Positions 28,001 to 37,490 of a stretch of 64,000 nucleotides of DNA are shown piece by piece. Source of the stretch: Turritopsis dohrnii. Taxonomy: Eukaryota > Cnidaria > Hydrozoa > Anthoathecata > Oceaniidae. Position 1 is the stretch's first letter; the number at the start of each line of letters is the position of its first letter. The position numbers and the translations under genes are program-made. Location: contig BQMF02000095.1 in NCBI GenBank assembly GCA_027922465.2, positions 62,001-126,000 of the forward strand, given 5' to 3'. The notes below the pieces were generated by a model that saw only the letters and a program-made list of their open reading frames with translations, ran no database searches and was not told the origin of the DNA.

Positions 28001-28610
28001 GTCAGTCTAGTGGTTTTATATGATACTCCAAAATATCACTTATAATCTTCTGTTGGGGTTTTATGTAATACAAGTGCGTAACAACCGTAATCATACGGCA
28101 TTACAATATGATGTGTAAACAGTAATAATTTGAAATAACATAGATAACAAATGATATCCGCGCGAATATAATGCTTCTGATCATTTTACATCATCAAGAA
28201 AGATTATCTTTTTTTCAAACGATGTATGTAAAAAATGGATTGTATATTTAAAATTACTTTTTGATATCCATACTGCGAATACACAAAACGGATTCTACGC
28301 TACTTACGCGATTAAAGTTAACAGTGACATCCACCTCCGTCGTAACTTCGTCAAAATTTATTTTCAATCGTTCATCATCTTTTTTCCATATGTCGTTACG
28401 CAGCAAAATCTCCTTATCAATACGATTTCGACATTCATAATTATACTTGTCTTTTCTACTGCAAGAACTATTTGTTTGCTTGGTAACTGTCTTCTCGATA
28501 GCCACCTCGCTATACTTTAATAAATTATAAGTTCCTGCATGCCTCTTCCATTGCGAGGCTTGGATGCAATATAAGCGTAGTAAAAATAACAAAATTATAA
28601 GCTTTTCCAT
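6684..28610 (-). CDS. Laminin alpha-type short-arm protein with two IV'' domains, no coiled coil or LG domains
   Basis: Thirty-three exons join in phase to about 2,114 aa. Order: signal peptide MEKLIILLFLLRLYC; divergent LN-like region; seven LE modules plus a half LE; domain IV'' copy 1; five LE modules plus a half LE; domain IV'' copy 2; one LE; stop (TAG, 6684-6686). The nearest relatives are laminin alpha-3/5 and insect LanA, which carry IV'' within the short arm. Known laminin alphas continue with more LE modules, a coiled coil for trimer assembly and LG domains; here the frame stops at RPKDKLYG. A weak donor (GTATGG) lies just before the stop, but no further laminin exon is seen downstream. 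I infer a secreted matrix or basement-membrane protein that cannot enter a laminin trimer. Exon coordinates are in the block entries. Confidence 0.85.
8592..8855. mobile_element. MITE with GGATACCGTAGTTTT ends (laminin-like intron)
   Basis: The left end GGATACCGTAGTTTT is repeated as its exact complement at the right end, and both ends continue with imperfect TTAACGCGC complements. The 264-bp element fills most of the intron between exons 8985-9111 and 8410-8555. A target duplication is not clear. Confidence 0.5.
9158..9213. repeat. (CAAA)n/(CAA)n microsatellite beside a splice donor
   Basis: Simple tandem CAAA and CAA units. On the coding (minus) strand they lie directly after the donor of exon 9217-9456. 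A similar (CAAA)n run is at 13973-13994 and a (CAA)n run at 22730-22752. Confidence 0.8.
10324..11873 (-). CDS. Laminin-like gene: second LE array
   Basis: Exons 11739-11873, 11346-11554, 10956-11214 and 10324-10710. LE modules start CKCFIGGAISADC, CSCDRRGSFTLNC, CNCNPAGIIVTP, CNCSSFGTIPG and CLCSAGGSLHGVC. The exon 10956-11214 is 259 nt, starts in phase 0 and carries one and a half LE modules, exactly like exon 17038-17296 of the first array; this suggests a segmental duplication of LE array plus IV''. The final exon starts copy 2 of IV'' (PGDYYLPPIGQFIF). Confidence 0.85.
12064..16697 (-). CDS. Laminin-like gene: domain IV'' copy 1 and following LE
   Basis: Exons 16541-16697, 16059-16173, 15432-15601, 14983-15258, 14488-14593, 14023-14189, 13456-13647, 13128-13379 and 12064-12391. 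The segment begins FYVPDFYHNKVEIETG and contains EFANYTGRGYVVF, LIVTYFNPDSRTYRL, PCLYQFLCRGVV, YVLVYHYYQPNFPSF and VPHCAANAGCRGVF. These match, in order, the long IV'' domain of laminin alpha-5 (PDLHH, FxNFSWRGY and the HGYQP-type motifs). Length is about 545 aa. The last exon enters the second LE array (CNCNKRGALSTECSKIGGQC). All phases agree. Confidence 0.85.
12590..12934. mobile_element. hAT-like MITE, CAGGGTTC ends, 5-bp duplication (laminin-like intron)
   Basis: A 345-bp element with CAGGGTTCGTAGC at the left and GCTGTGAACCCTG at the right, flanked by TATTA at 12585-12589 and 12935-12939. Internal repeats of TTCCCTGACT are typical of this kind of hAT-derived MITE. It shares the CAGGG termini and 5-bp duplication with the element at 2140-2318. 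Confidence 0.7.
16846..24923 (-). CDS. Laminin-like gene: first LE array (seven and a half modules)
   Basis: Exons 24894-24923 (30 nt), 24438-24587, 23948-24085, 23428-23571, 22809-22943, 21325-21536, 17038-17296 and 16846-16942. Most exons begin in phase 1 with a CxC pair, so one exon is roughly one LE module, as in other laminins. Typical pieces are CHCDYTGSASSYCN, GQCPCELQFAGKKCDQC and CNCTAIGSYNNIC. One LE is split by the 4-kb intron at CLKR/ESCVC and the phases match. The 30-nt exon encodes a basic run RKRRRR directly before the first LE, a possible furin-type site. The last half-module runs into domain IV'', as in alpha-5. Confidence 0.85.
17297..21324 (-). other. 4-kb intron of the laminin-like gene, repeat-rich, no exon seen
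   Basis: The intron splits one LE module (CLKR before, ESCVC after), so little coding is expected. It contains a 35-bp inverted repeat (18253-18287 against 19517-19551, one mismatch, core TTTCCATACCGCAAAACC), and a direct repeat of about 48 bp at 17881-17928 and 20441-20489 (CAACAAGAACCAAAAT, then GTATACATTTATGGTTCCTC). These probably mark inserted elements of unknown family. Confidence 0.55.
25032..28610 (-). CDS. Laminin-like gene: signal peptide and divergent LN-like region
   Basis: Exons 28308-28610, 27592-27615 (24-nt microexon, YKSRGEID), 25440-25646 and 25032-25410. Exon 1 gives a 19-20 residue hydrophobic signal peptide and a Lys/Glu-rich stretch. The segment KYKVSNFLLSFKEANN through ISVEIYDQTK resembles the LN-domain strand pattern preceding the 'SxD' loop, but the usual LN cysteines and glycines are mostly missing. 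Between 25440 and 25410 the frame is broken by a stop; a 29-nt intron (25411-25439, GTAAGT to GAG) restores it, otherwise there is an indel in a TATATA run. A splice inside 25139-25290 is also possible, which changes the frame of the last part. Assignment as LN is inference. Confidence 0.5.
25771..26162. mobile_element. hAT-like MITE in laminin-like intron
   Basis: A 392-bp element with perfect 22-bp inverted ends: CAGGCATATTTCCAAGCACT at the left and its complement at the right. Flanking 8-mers AAATAATA (25763-25770) and ATATAATA (26163-26170) match at 7 of 8 positions, fitting the 8-bp duplication of hAT elements. Its terminal sequence is shared with the element at 52187-52662 in the CHD4 gene. 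An exon-like frame inside it (25973-26049) was rejected. Confidence 0.65.
27200..27356 (-). mobile_element. Small element with 37-bp inverted repeats and hammerhead-like core
   Basis: Perfect 37-bp inverted repeats (27227-27263 and 27319-27355) enclose a minus-strand core with CTGATGA (27293-27299), a GGAC-ATA-GTCC stem and GAAA. TCAACCTTTTGA lies at 27188-27199 and again at 27357-27368, a likely 12-bp target duplication. Hammerhead motifs of this kind occur in Penelope-like elements and retrozymes. The core is imperfect: there is an extra U before stem II and no UH cleavage site. Intronic in the laminin-like gene. Confidence 0.5.
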
Positions 28611-30070
28611 GGCCGCAAGATTAAGTGTGGCTCGTACCGCTCTGTGCTTTTTTCTTTTTTTTCTTTTGAATTAAAGAATGTTTCTGTAATAATAATATTT
28701 GTTTTTGTAACGTTCTGACGTTCGTAAGCTATCCCATGTCAATTTCTTTCATCAAACGCCTTTTTCATTTGTTTCTCTAGCTCATGTTTCCTTGTCTATA
28801 GTACATTTCCTAATGTAATCTTTTCGTTTTTTAAGTGTTCATTTATTCAACACAGCTTATAAGTGTGAATAGAGGGACAAGCTAAGGAAATTCGCTTTAA
28901 ACATAAACTCATTTTTTCATAATACAAAAGGCGTGTTATGACACTTTGTTCTACTTTTTGTTTGGAGATATAACGGTTTGATGAAAAGTAAAAAAGAAAG
29001 ATTGTTTACACTAGCATTGTCAATTATTCCTTTTCTTTGTTTGTTGAAAGAGTTAGCATATGACGCAAATGGTAAAGGTTTAAGCACAAACTTTTCCCAA
29101 ATTCATGTTTTGAAAATTCAAAAGTTGTAATATGTACGTCCCTTTCGCAGTAAAGTTGTTATTTGAGGTTGTGAAATAATTTGTTAGTTTATAATACCAC
29201 CCTTGTTTTCAAATAGAAATTTCGGACAGTTTTTTTACAATCTTCTATCATATTTTCTTTCTAACATAATTTGCATCTTACCTTCTTTTAATATACGACC
29301 TTGTATTTCAATTTAGAACACAAATAAACTATGATTATTTAAGAATTGCTAATATAAATGTGAATTATAGTATAAAAATAACAGCAACAAAGGTATTCAG
29401 AAAACATTTTTTTTGCAGCGATGATATGACGCGCGTCAGATGAACGAAAAGATCAGCCTAGTGTTATCGCGCAGTAATTTTCTTTTTATGCATGTGGGAA
29501 ATAAGTAGCCCAATGCGAGAATGGTTTAGACCCCCAACTGAATTCTCCTGCCAATTAACTCGGCGGTGGTGTGTTAAAAGAGGGAGAGAAGGGGGGTATA
29601 TCGTGCGCGCACGGGAGTTGCTGCATTTTAAATTTCTTTTGTGTTTTAAATACTGTATCTTCCTGTTTTTTCGAGAAGAGTTAGTCATAAATAAAAAAAG
29701 AGACATTACACAACGGAAATGGCTTTTGTTTGGAACATGATAGACTCGCGACGATATGTTATCATGGAACAGGGGACTCAAAATTAAAGTATTCTGCGGA
29801 TTCGTTCTGCAAAATGAGAACTCGGATTTTGTTTCGGGCCGCTGGCCGAGGCGCGTCTGCACTTTTCTCATTTATCGAGGCAAATAGCTTAGCCCTGAGA
29901 GGAATTCGCTGTTGGAGGAAACTGTCACTATTTCAGTCAATTATTGAAGTCATCTGAACAACCTAATACGGTTCAGGTCATTTGCAATCAAAAATACCTT
30001 TTGTGATGATTATCTAGCCTGGTTAATTCCTGAATTTCGAAGAGATTTTAATATTTCTTAAAATTACGAA
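28611..30070. promoter_or_regulatory. Divergent intergenic region between laminin-like and AP-2 mu genes
   Basis: The two start codons point away from each other across 1.46 kb, so both promoters should be here. A comparatively GC-rich patch at about 29420-29900 (for example GTGCGCGCAC near 29604) may be the AP-2 mu promoter or first non-coding exon. Open frames here on both strands look spurious. No specific sites are identified. Confidence 0.4.
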
Positions 30071-33000
30071 ATGATAGGCGCTCTCTTTGTGTACAACCAC
30101 AAGGGAGAGGTACTGATTTCACGGATATATCGGCATGATGTTAGGTAAATAGCTATCATGAATGATTTTTCGTTAAAAAACTAGGGTTCCAACTTGAAAT
30201 TTCAGATGCTTCTGAAAGCAACTTAAATTTAACTGTACCCACCACCTTTTCTTAATTATGAATTGATGGGGAAGCACGGAGAATCACTAGGATAAATTAC
30301 AAGATTTGCATGAAACAACAAAAGTTCAAATTCATTATTTTTATGTAATTTTAGTCGAAACGCTGCCGATGCTTTCCGAGTCAATGTTATCCATGCCCGT
30401 GGCCAAATTCGTTCTCCTGTCACACACATTGCTGGTGCAAGTTTTTTTCATGTGAAAAGAGGGAATGTTTGGATTGCAGCAGTTTCAAGACAAAATTGCA
30501 ATGCTGCTTTAGTGTTTGAGTTTTTGTACAAGACTGTTGAAGTTATGGTCAATTACTTTGGAAAAGTTACAGAGGAAAATGTTAAGAACAATTTTGTTCT
30601 TATTTATGAATTGTTAGATGGTAGGTCATGTGTTGAAGCAAAATGTATATACTTGGAGAGTTGATTTTTAAAAATACCTTATTACATAAAATGTGTAAAG
30701 CAAGTAATTTCTACTTAAAAGGAAGAAATTTTCATGGGGCGAAATTTTTTAAAATTGGTTTTCCGCGAAATTAAATTCATTGAATCGTTGATTTAAGGTA
30801 TATATTGAGTATATAGTCTCTTTAAAACAGTATGTACTAGTTAGTATACACTAGGGGATTAATGGTTTCCTCAAGGTTTTTACTAATATATTTACCCAGT
30901 TTTGAAATAATACCTACGCTCAATAGCATAAAACAAGCATTAAATTCCCACAAAAAAAAATAAAGATTTTACCATCTGTGAAATTAAATTCCGTGAAAAA
31001 AATTATTTTGATCAACCGCCAAATTAAATTTCTGCGAAAATTTCTTCCCTTAAGGTAGATAATGAGAGGATTGAACCTAGATACAGCAAATATTTGATGA
31101 TTAAAACTATAACACAACTATACAAATAATTTTTCTTCAGAAATAAATGACTTTGGTTATCCACAGAAGACAGATGTTGGTATTCTAAAAACATTCATTA
31201 CTCAGCAGGGTGTAAGATCTCAGGTAAGACATTTGGCAAGAAATTTTGTTTTCATTCAATATACACATATGTGTAGTGCAGATTGGATATTTGAATAATG
31301 TGTCTCTGATAAACTTTGATATTGTTATTTTGCACTACTGCCAAACCATAGAGGATTTGGGATAAAAAGATAATTGTTTTATGACAAATAACTTTGTTCT
31401 GTAATTTAAGTATTTCATTGACATGTAATTTTTCTTGTTTTGAAAACATAAACTTCATGAAAACTTTGGTGAGGGAAAGCAACCAACTGCAAGGGTGATT
31501 AATCACTCACCTTGATTTGGATGAGTGACAACATTAATGCAGGTGGCCTCCTCGAATAGAGAAAATTAATTTAATTTTTGTTGTTGTTGTTGTTGTTTTT
31601 GTTGTTAACCTACTATGTTGCTTTTTTGATTTAATCACAAATTCAAGCATAAAAAGTTCCCCATTTGTTTTTGTCAGCTCATGAAGGAGTTTATCATTAA
31701 ACCCATCCTTATTTGCCAGCCATATTCCATTATGGCTTCTTCAACATATTACTATATGAAACTTCAACTGTTTAGGAAAAGAAAATTATGTAATACTTGC
31801 TAATCTTATGACTGCATTACCCAACCAAATTTTAAATTTTAGGGCTCAGCGTATGTTTTACTCACATATGCATTGGATAACTTTTTCCATTATTTCTTTT
31901 TACCCTTACCTTTAAAATAAAAGTATTTCTTGAATTCATGTAGAGCAATAAATTTCCTTTCCAACAGTGTGTAAAAACAATATATTTACATAAATAATAA
32001 GGAAGAAATTAGTCTGTAAAAATGATCAAAAATACGGACTTAGAAAAAGGTTTTTTAAATGTTTTTTTGGTTGTGCCAATTCCTCACAATTAGTGGAAAC
32101 AAGGGTGTCCCTGCAAATCTCAATTAATGGTTTTGTTCAGGAGAAAAACAGTTTTATGTTTTTTCTATACTTGCAATAAATTGCAATAAATAATAATAAA
32201 TTCACAAAGTGAGCTGCTAATTTTAATTAAATGCCTTTATATAACAAAAAGTATCAAAGGTTGACATAACTTAGAAATGTTGTATAACAAAAAATGCCCA
32301 TAACTTTCTCAAAAAACATTAATTCAAATGTAGTGTAATAATAACCTAATGATTGCATCTGTCAAAAAAAATTGAAAAGAAAAATTTCACTTTTAAAACG
32401 TATATATGCTGAGCCCTTACAAGATAAAACTGAAAATAAGATACCCTATTTCCTCTTTTTAGCCCTTAATCCAAAAATAATTTTATAAAATGCTAAGAAT
32501 AAGTTACAATTAAAACTAAAATGTAAAGTATAATATTTACACAGTCTACTTTATAAAACGTTCCTTTATGTACCTTATAACAGTAAATTAACAAATTATG
32601 AAATTAATGCAGTTTGCCCTTATTCCACTTGAAAAAGTTTTTTACAATTTTTGCACAAAATTGGTGTTCATGAAATTAACACCGTCACAAAATAAATGTA
32701 TCACTAAATTAACGCATATATGAAATTAATGCATCATGAAATTAACGCAGTTGAGGGGCCAACCGCGTTATTATGATTTGTAAATTCCCTGAAATAAGGT
32801 ATGTCGGAGATTTTGATGTTCATATGAATGGCCTTTATTCCTTAAACTTTTCCATCCCTTGAAAAAAAGTAAAAAGTTTCTCCGATGAATGGTGTCCACA
32901 TGTCTTTGTATACATGATGTCGATTGATAACGTAAACTGTAGATATGAACTATACTTGATATTTCTTCCATTTACTGTACAAAGTTTTTCAGACTGAAGT

Positions 33001-36000
33001 TGAATGATAAAAGTGCAAATAAGTCTTTATTTTTAACACCTCTCACAATTTTATGTAATGGTTTTTTTAAATAATTTTATAAGTGCCCCCTCCCATAAGT
33101 GCCCCTCCATTTTTCAAAAAAATTTAATAAGCGCCTGGGCACTTAATAGAGGAAATACGGTATGTATTTTTGAACTAAGCTATTATAGTCAGTATAGAAT
33201 AAAGAGGTATTGTGTGTGCAATGTAAAGGATACTTTCCTTTCTTGTGTGATTTAGACTCGTGAAGAACAAGCCCAGATTACCAGTCAAGTAACTGGCCAG
33301 ATTGGCTGGCGACGAGAAGGAATTAAATACAGAAGAAATGAATTGTTCTTAGATGTGTTAGAATCGGCAAACTTACTGATGTCTCCTCAAGGTTTGATTT
33401 TAAACATTTGTAGTTTTATATGTTATACTAAATATTACTTGAATTAACCAAAGTTTAGAAGAAACAGTCTCCAATTTGGTGATGGAGACGGAAAACAGAT
33501 TCTATGACACTTTCAAATTGAAATTACTTCTCATTATTAAGATATTCTTTGAAATTGCAAAATTTCTTCCATATTAACAGATTTTCACTTTCATTGTTTT
33601 TTTGTTTGTTTTTTTTGCTTTCTGTATAATTGGAAATTTCTAAAATTTCTTTTAGGTCAAGTTCTAAGTGCACATGTATCTGGGCGAATTGTTATGAAAA
33701 GTTACTTGTCAGGCATGCCTGAGTGTAAATTTGGAATGAATGATAAATTAGTTGTCGAAAAACAAAATAAAACGTCAGGGTTAGATTCTTCTGCAGATCC
33801 TGGAAAGAAGTATGTATTATGTTACAGTCTTTTTGTTTTCGTAGTCATGGTTCCCAATAAAACAAAATTATTTCTTGTTGAAAATATCGTTTCGGGCATA
33901 CAATTTAATTAACAATAGAATCATTAGAAGCTTAAACATTTTCTTAAAATCAAGAAAAGATGACGAAATCTTCATTTTTCACTTTATATTGGTCCACACT
34001 TTCCAGTGGACATCATCCGAATTATTTGTTACACAACAGTGTAGCTTCAATGAATTTGTTGCTTGTGGAGATAACCATGCAAATATCTGTTTTGTACCGT
34101 GGCTGATTTGGCCCATTCGTTACGAGTTTTAATAACTGTTGCTGGAAGTTGTTCCCAAACTGGCGGCCGCCAGTTACAACACCCGACTGTCAGAACTCGC
34201 AGGTGCTGCCAGTAAAAACCGAGGAGGGATAATCTGGTCTGTGAAATAGTCACTTTCCCAGGTGGATTGGTAGTTTTGAAATGTGTAAATGAGTTATGTT
34301 TCAAAATTGTTTTGAATTTCTTCTTCTCATCCTCTGCTCTTTATCACTACAAGTAAACATTTTTATAGAAACACCAGCAAAGCAGGTATTGCCATTGATG
34401 ATTGTACCTTCCATCAAGTAAGTTGCTTCTAATGCAGATTTTTTGGTATCAAGCATTCCAGAATGTTTTACATAAATTTTTCTTCGTCTTCTTAGTGTGT
34501 TAAATTAAGCAAATTTGAAAGTGAGAGAAGCATCAGCTTCATCCCACCAGATGGAGAATACGAACTCATGAAGTAAGGGTTACTTTTAGAATTGTTTCTT
34601 TATTGTATATAAACTCCCAAATGATCCTCAGACAGTCAATGTTTAAGCAGTTACGATGTTTTCCTGATGTTGAACAAGAAATTGCCTTCATGGAAATCCA
34701 TAGGAACTGTTGGTTCAATCTGATGCAGAGCAAAACAACTTTCGTCCCGTGCAGTGAAACTCTCCTGTAGAAATTGTGCATTATGTTTGTCTGAACAAAC
34801 AGTGCATGTGATTCTAGGCTATCAGTTATTATAAATGATCCCATGTGTTTCTGCATTAGCCGTGTGCTGCAACGTTTTTTTATTCTTTAGATACCGCACA
34901 ACAAAAGATATCAGCCTTCCATTTCGCGTCATTCCACTTGTCCGGGAAGTTGGTCGCACAAAGATGGAAGTAAAGGTAGTACTGAAGTCGCACTATAAAC
35001 CCTCGATACTGGGGCAGAAAATCGAGGTGAGTTTTTGTTGGAAGATTTATATTGCATATGACAGGTTCATCTCATAGGTTCATTGATAATACTTTCCTAA
35101 ATAATTTTATGGCAGGTAAGAATACCAACACCTCCGTCAACAGCAGGTGTTCAGGTGATCTGCATGAAAGGAAAAGCCAAGTATAAATCAAGTGAAAACG
35201 CTATAGTCTGGAGGTGAGGGTTGTTTATGATCTCAGCCTCGATGGTTTCGATGCAATGATGTTTCCTTTAAAACTGACATGATGTATTGCTTGTGGTGAA
35301 ACGCTTATGTTTTGAATTGAAGCATTTGTTACGACAAGGTAGCAAAGACGTAATTCTCCATACGTTTAAGACTAGCTGTAACGGAGTGTAAAACTTCTTT
35401 CATATCTGTCGGGTTTTATTGTCCCTTTAAAAAATAAGCAATACATTGTTTTTGCAATTTTTAATTTAGCCTTCGCTAGCAAAAATTTCTTAATTCAGCT
35501 TTGAGGGTTTTGTCTCCAAATAAAAAAATATATTCCTCACTTCCATTTTAATTCGTGATTCTAACGTTCTAACTTTTAATTTCTCAGTGGACAACAGTAC
35601 TCCTCGATAATTTGCTGAGAACTTCTCAGGATTTTTGTAAATGAAAAGAAAAACTGTTTTATACTCTAGGATTAAGAGGATGGCTGGTATGAAGGAATCA
35701 CAGATCAGCGCGGAAATCGAATTGCTTCCCACTAGAGATACTAAGAAATGGACTCGTCCACCAATTTCGTTGAACTTTGAGGTAGCAAGATATGACTATT
35801 ATACAGAATGCTCAGATCGAGTAGTATGTCATCTAGGTGCTTCAATATTCCGTGTTTTTTCTCTCTAGGTACCATTTTCGTGTTCCGGACTGAAAGTGAG
35901 ATACTTGAAAGTGTTCGAATCTAAGTTAAATTACAGTGACCATGACGTCATCAAATGGGTACGATATATATCGAAGAGTGGTTTGTATGAAACAAGGTGT

Positions 36001-36003
36001 TAG
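30071..36003 (+). CDS. ap2m1: AP-2 clathrin adaptor complex subunit mu, complete, 11 exons
   Basis: Medium subunit of the AP-2 adaptor; it recognises YxxPhi cargo signals in endocytosis at the plasma membrane. Exons 30071-30144, 30355-30620, 31141-31223, 33256-33391, 33656-33809, 34369-34417, 34496-34572, 34891-35026, 35116-35213, 35670-35781 and 35869-36003 join in phase to 439 aa (human AP2M1 has 435). The N-terminal longin domain starts [18 protein letters not shown]. The linker keeps the AAK1 phosphorylation motif [15 protein letters not shown]. The mu-homology domain has LFLDVLES (Asp of the YxxPhi pocket), [18 protein letters not shown]-type basic patch and HDVIKWVRY (pocket Trp), ending YETRC. 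GMNDK and QVTGQ agree with AP-2 rather than AP-1 mu. Confidence 0.97.
30711..31058. mobile_element. Foldback element in AP-2 mu intron 2
   Basis: Inverted ends of 23 bp with few mismatches: CTACTTAAAAGGAAGAAATT at the left, matched by the complement of the right end (CTACCTTAAGGGAAGAAATT). The interior holds repeated GCGAAATTAAATT motifs in both orientations. It is non-coding, 348 bp, with no clear target duplication. Confidence 0.55.
31577..31606. repeat. (TTG)n microsatellite in AP-2 mu intron 3
   Basis: Tandem TTG units interrupted by one TTTTTG. Confidence 0.75.
32441..33163. mobile_element. Possible inverted-repeat element in AP-2 mu intron 3
   Basis: The left end ATACCCTATTTCCTCT resembles the complement of the right end ATACCGTATTTCCTCT over about 20 positions, with the right end running into TTAAGTGCCCAGGCGC. 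Between them, many short ATGAAATTAA(T/C)GCA motifs occur at 32598-32755. Boundaries are uncertain. Confidence 0.35.
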
Positions 36004-37490
36004 GGATTTGACAATTTTTTTAGTTTGAAATTCACTTGGAACAGAATTGCGAGTGATAATAATTTCCCAGCCTTAGGGAGGATTTTTGATTAATCGAAAT
36101 TATGTAGAACCAGATGACCTATCATACTATAAATGAAAAAATGTTCACGATCTCTCTTTGTATGTATATGTTAAATTTTTGTGAATTTTCCCCCCAACTG
36201 TCCGCATACACGACCCTGAATAATTTGCCAACGTTTTTTCTCGTCCAACTGACACCAAATCTTCTTTGACTTTCTCTTGTGTCGTTAGGGCGCTACCAGA
36301 TTTCCACGGCGCTTATATATTCCGTTCTTTTTAGAATTATTAACTAACAACCTGTATGTTTATATTTTTATATGATGTTCATACTGAAAGGGCGTGGAGC
36401 AAAGGCGGTTTTCACAAGTTGCTCCCGCCCTTCTCCCTTTACATTGTCTGTTTTAGTGAATTGATTTAGCTTGGTATTTCTAGTCCCAGCCTCGTTTTCC
36501 TGTAGTTGCCAAAATACGCGGTCTGTGTAAGGACTTGGTCTGTTAGGGGTGTATTGATTGGTTGGATTCATATATATTTAGTCATGTGGCTGTATTTTTT
36601 CTTCCGTATTTTCTTTCATTATTCTGGTGTAAATCTTGAAATATTTTCCGTTACACAGTTATAAGTCACTGTTGTAGCAAGACGAGAATTTGTAATAGAA
36701 TTATAACAGAATTGATAGCAAAGTTCCCAATGGTGTACTCCTTCGAGAAGAATTTGAAATCACATTATTTTGTGGAAGCCTGACTATCATTGAAACAAGA
36801 AAAATTTATGACTTTCAATCCGGTTCTTATTTCCCCCTCTTGCTTTCCTCCTATTGGTCGAATTCACATGTTGTTATTTTGCATATAAGTTTATCGCATT
36901 GAATTGCATATGGACCTATAAGTATATTCTTGACGCAAATATTCTGGTAAAATGTTTTCCTCGGTCTAATCATTTTGTACCATGAAGCCTTAGTGTCTGA
37001 TTATATGAAACGTGTTGACCCCTCAAAGGTTTAGAGAGTTGAGTTGCAGATAGCTTGCAAAAATCTATTTTTGAATTGTGATGTGAGAAGTGATACCTCT
37101 GTTCACCAAGTTTAAACCTAGTTTTAAACCTGTGTCAGTCGTTCGATTCATCTCTGGAAAATCTTTCCTGTCATTTAGGCAAATTAGCGTTAAAGCAAAA
37201 TAATGTACTGTATTTTTTTTTCCCCATGATTCATGTCAGTGTGGAATCATGGGAAATGAAAACAATCATTTTGCGGTTCATTCGTGTTTCGAGATCTTTT
37301 ACATAGGAACCTTTTACGGTATGCATAAAAAAACTAATACCTTTAGTAGCTGACCTCAGAGAACAATTTTCTTAAAGATTTATTATGGTCTGCTGAGTTG
37401 CCAAGAAAATAACAATAGCATGGTTTTGTATTGTTTTGGAATTATTCTAAAAATATTCACGGGTGTGGTCATCAGAGTAAAATAAATATG
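36004..37490. other. AP-2 mu 3' flank and intergenic region
   Basis: No coding exon recognised. The first part is the AP-2 mu 3' UTR. On the minus strand AATAAA at 37379-37384 lies about 107 nt after the stop of the neighbouring minus-strand gene and is its likely poly(A) signal. Confidence 0.45.

Noticed and set aside
29464..29957. Overlapping open frames on both strands upstream of AP-2 mu
   Set aside because: Frames overlap each other, lack known motifs and lie in the likely divergent promoter; probably chance in a GC-richer patch.
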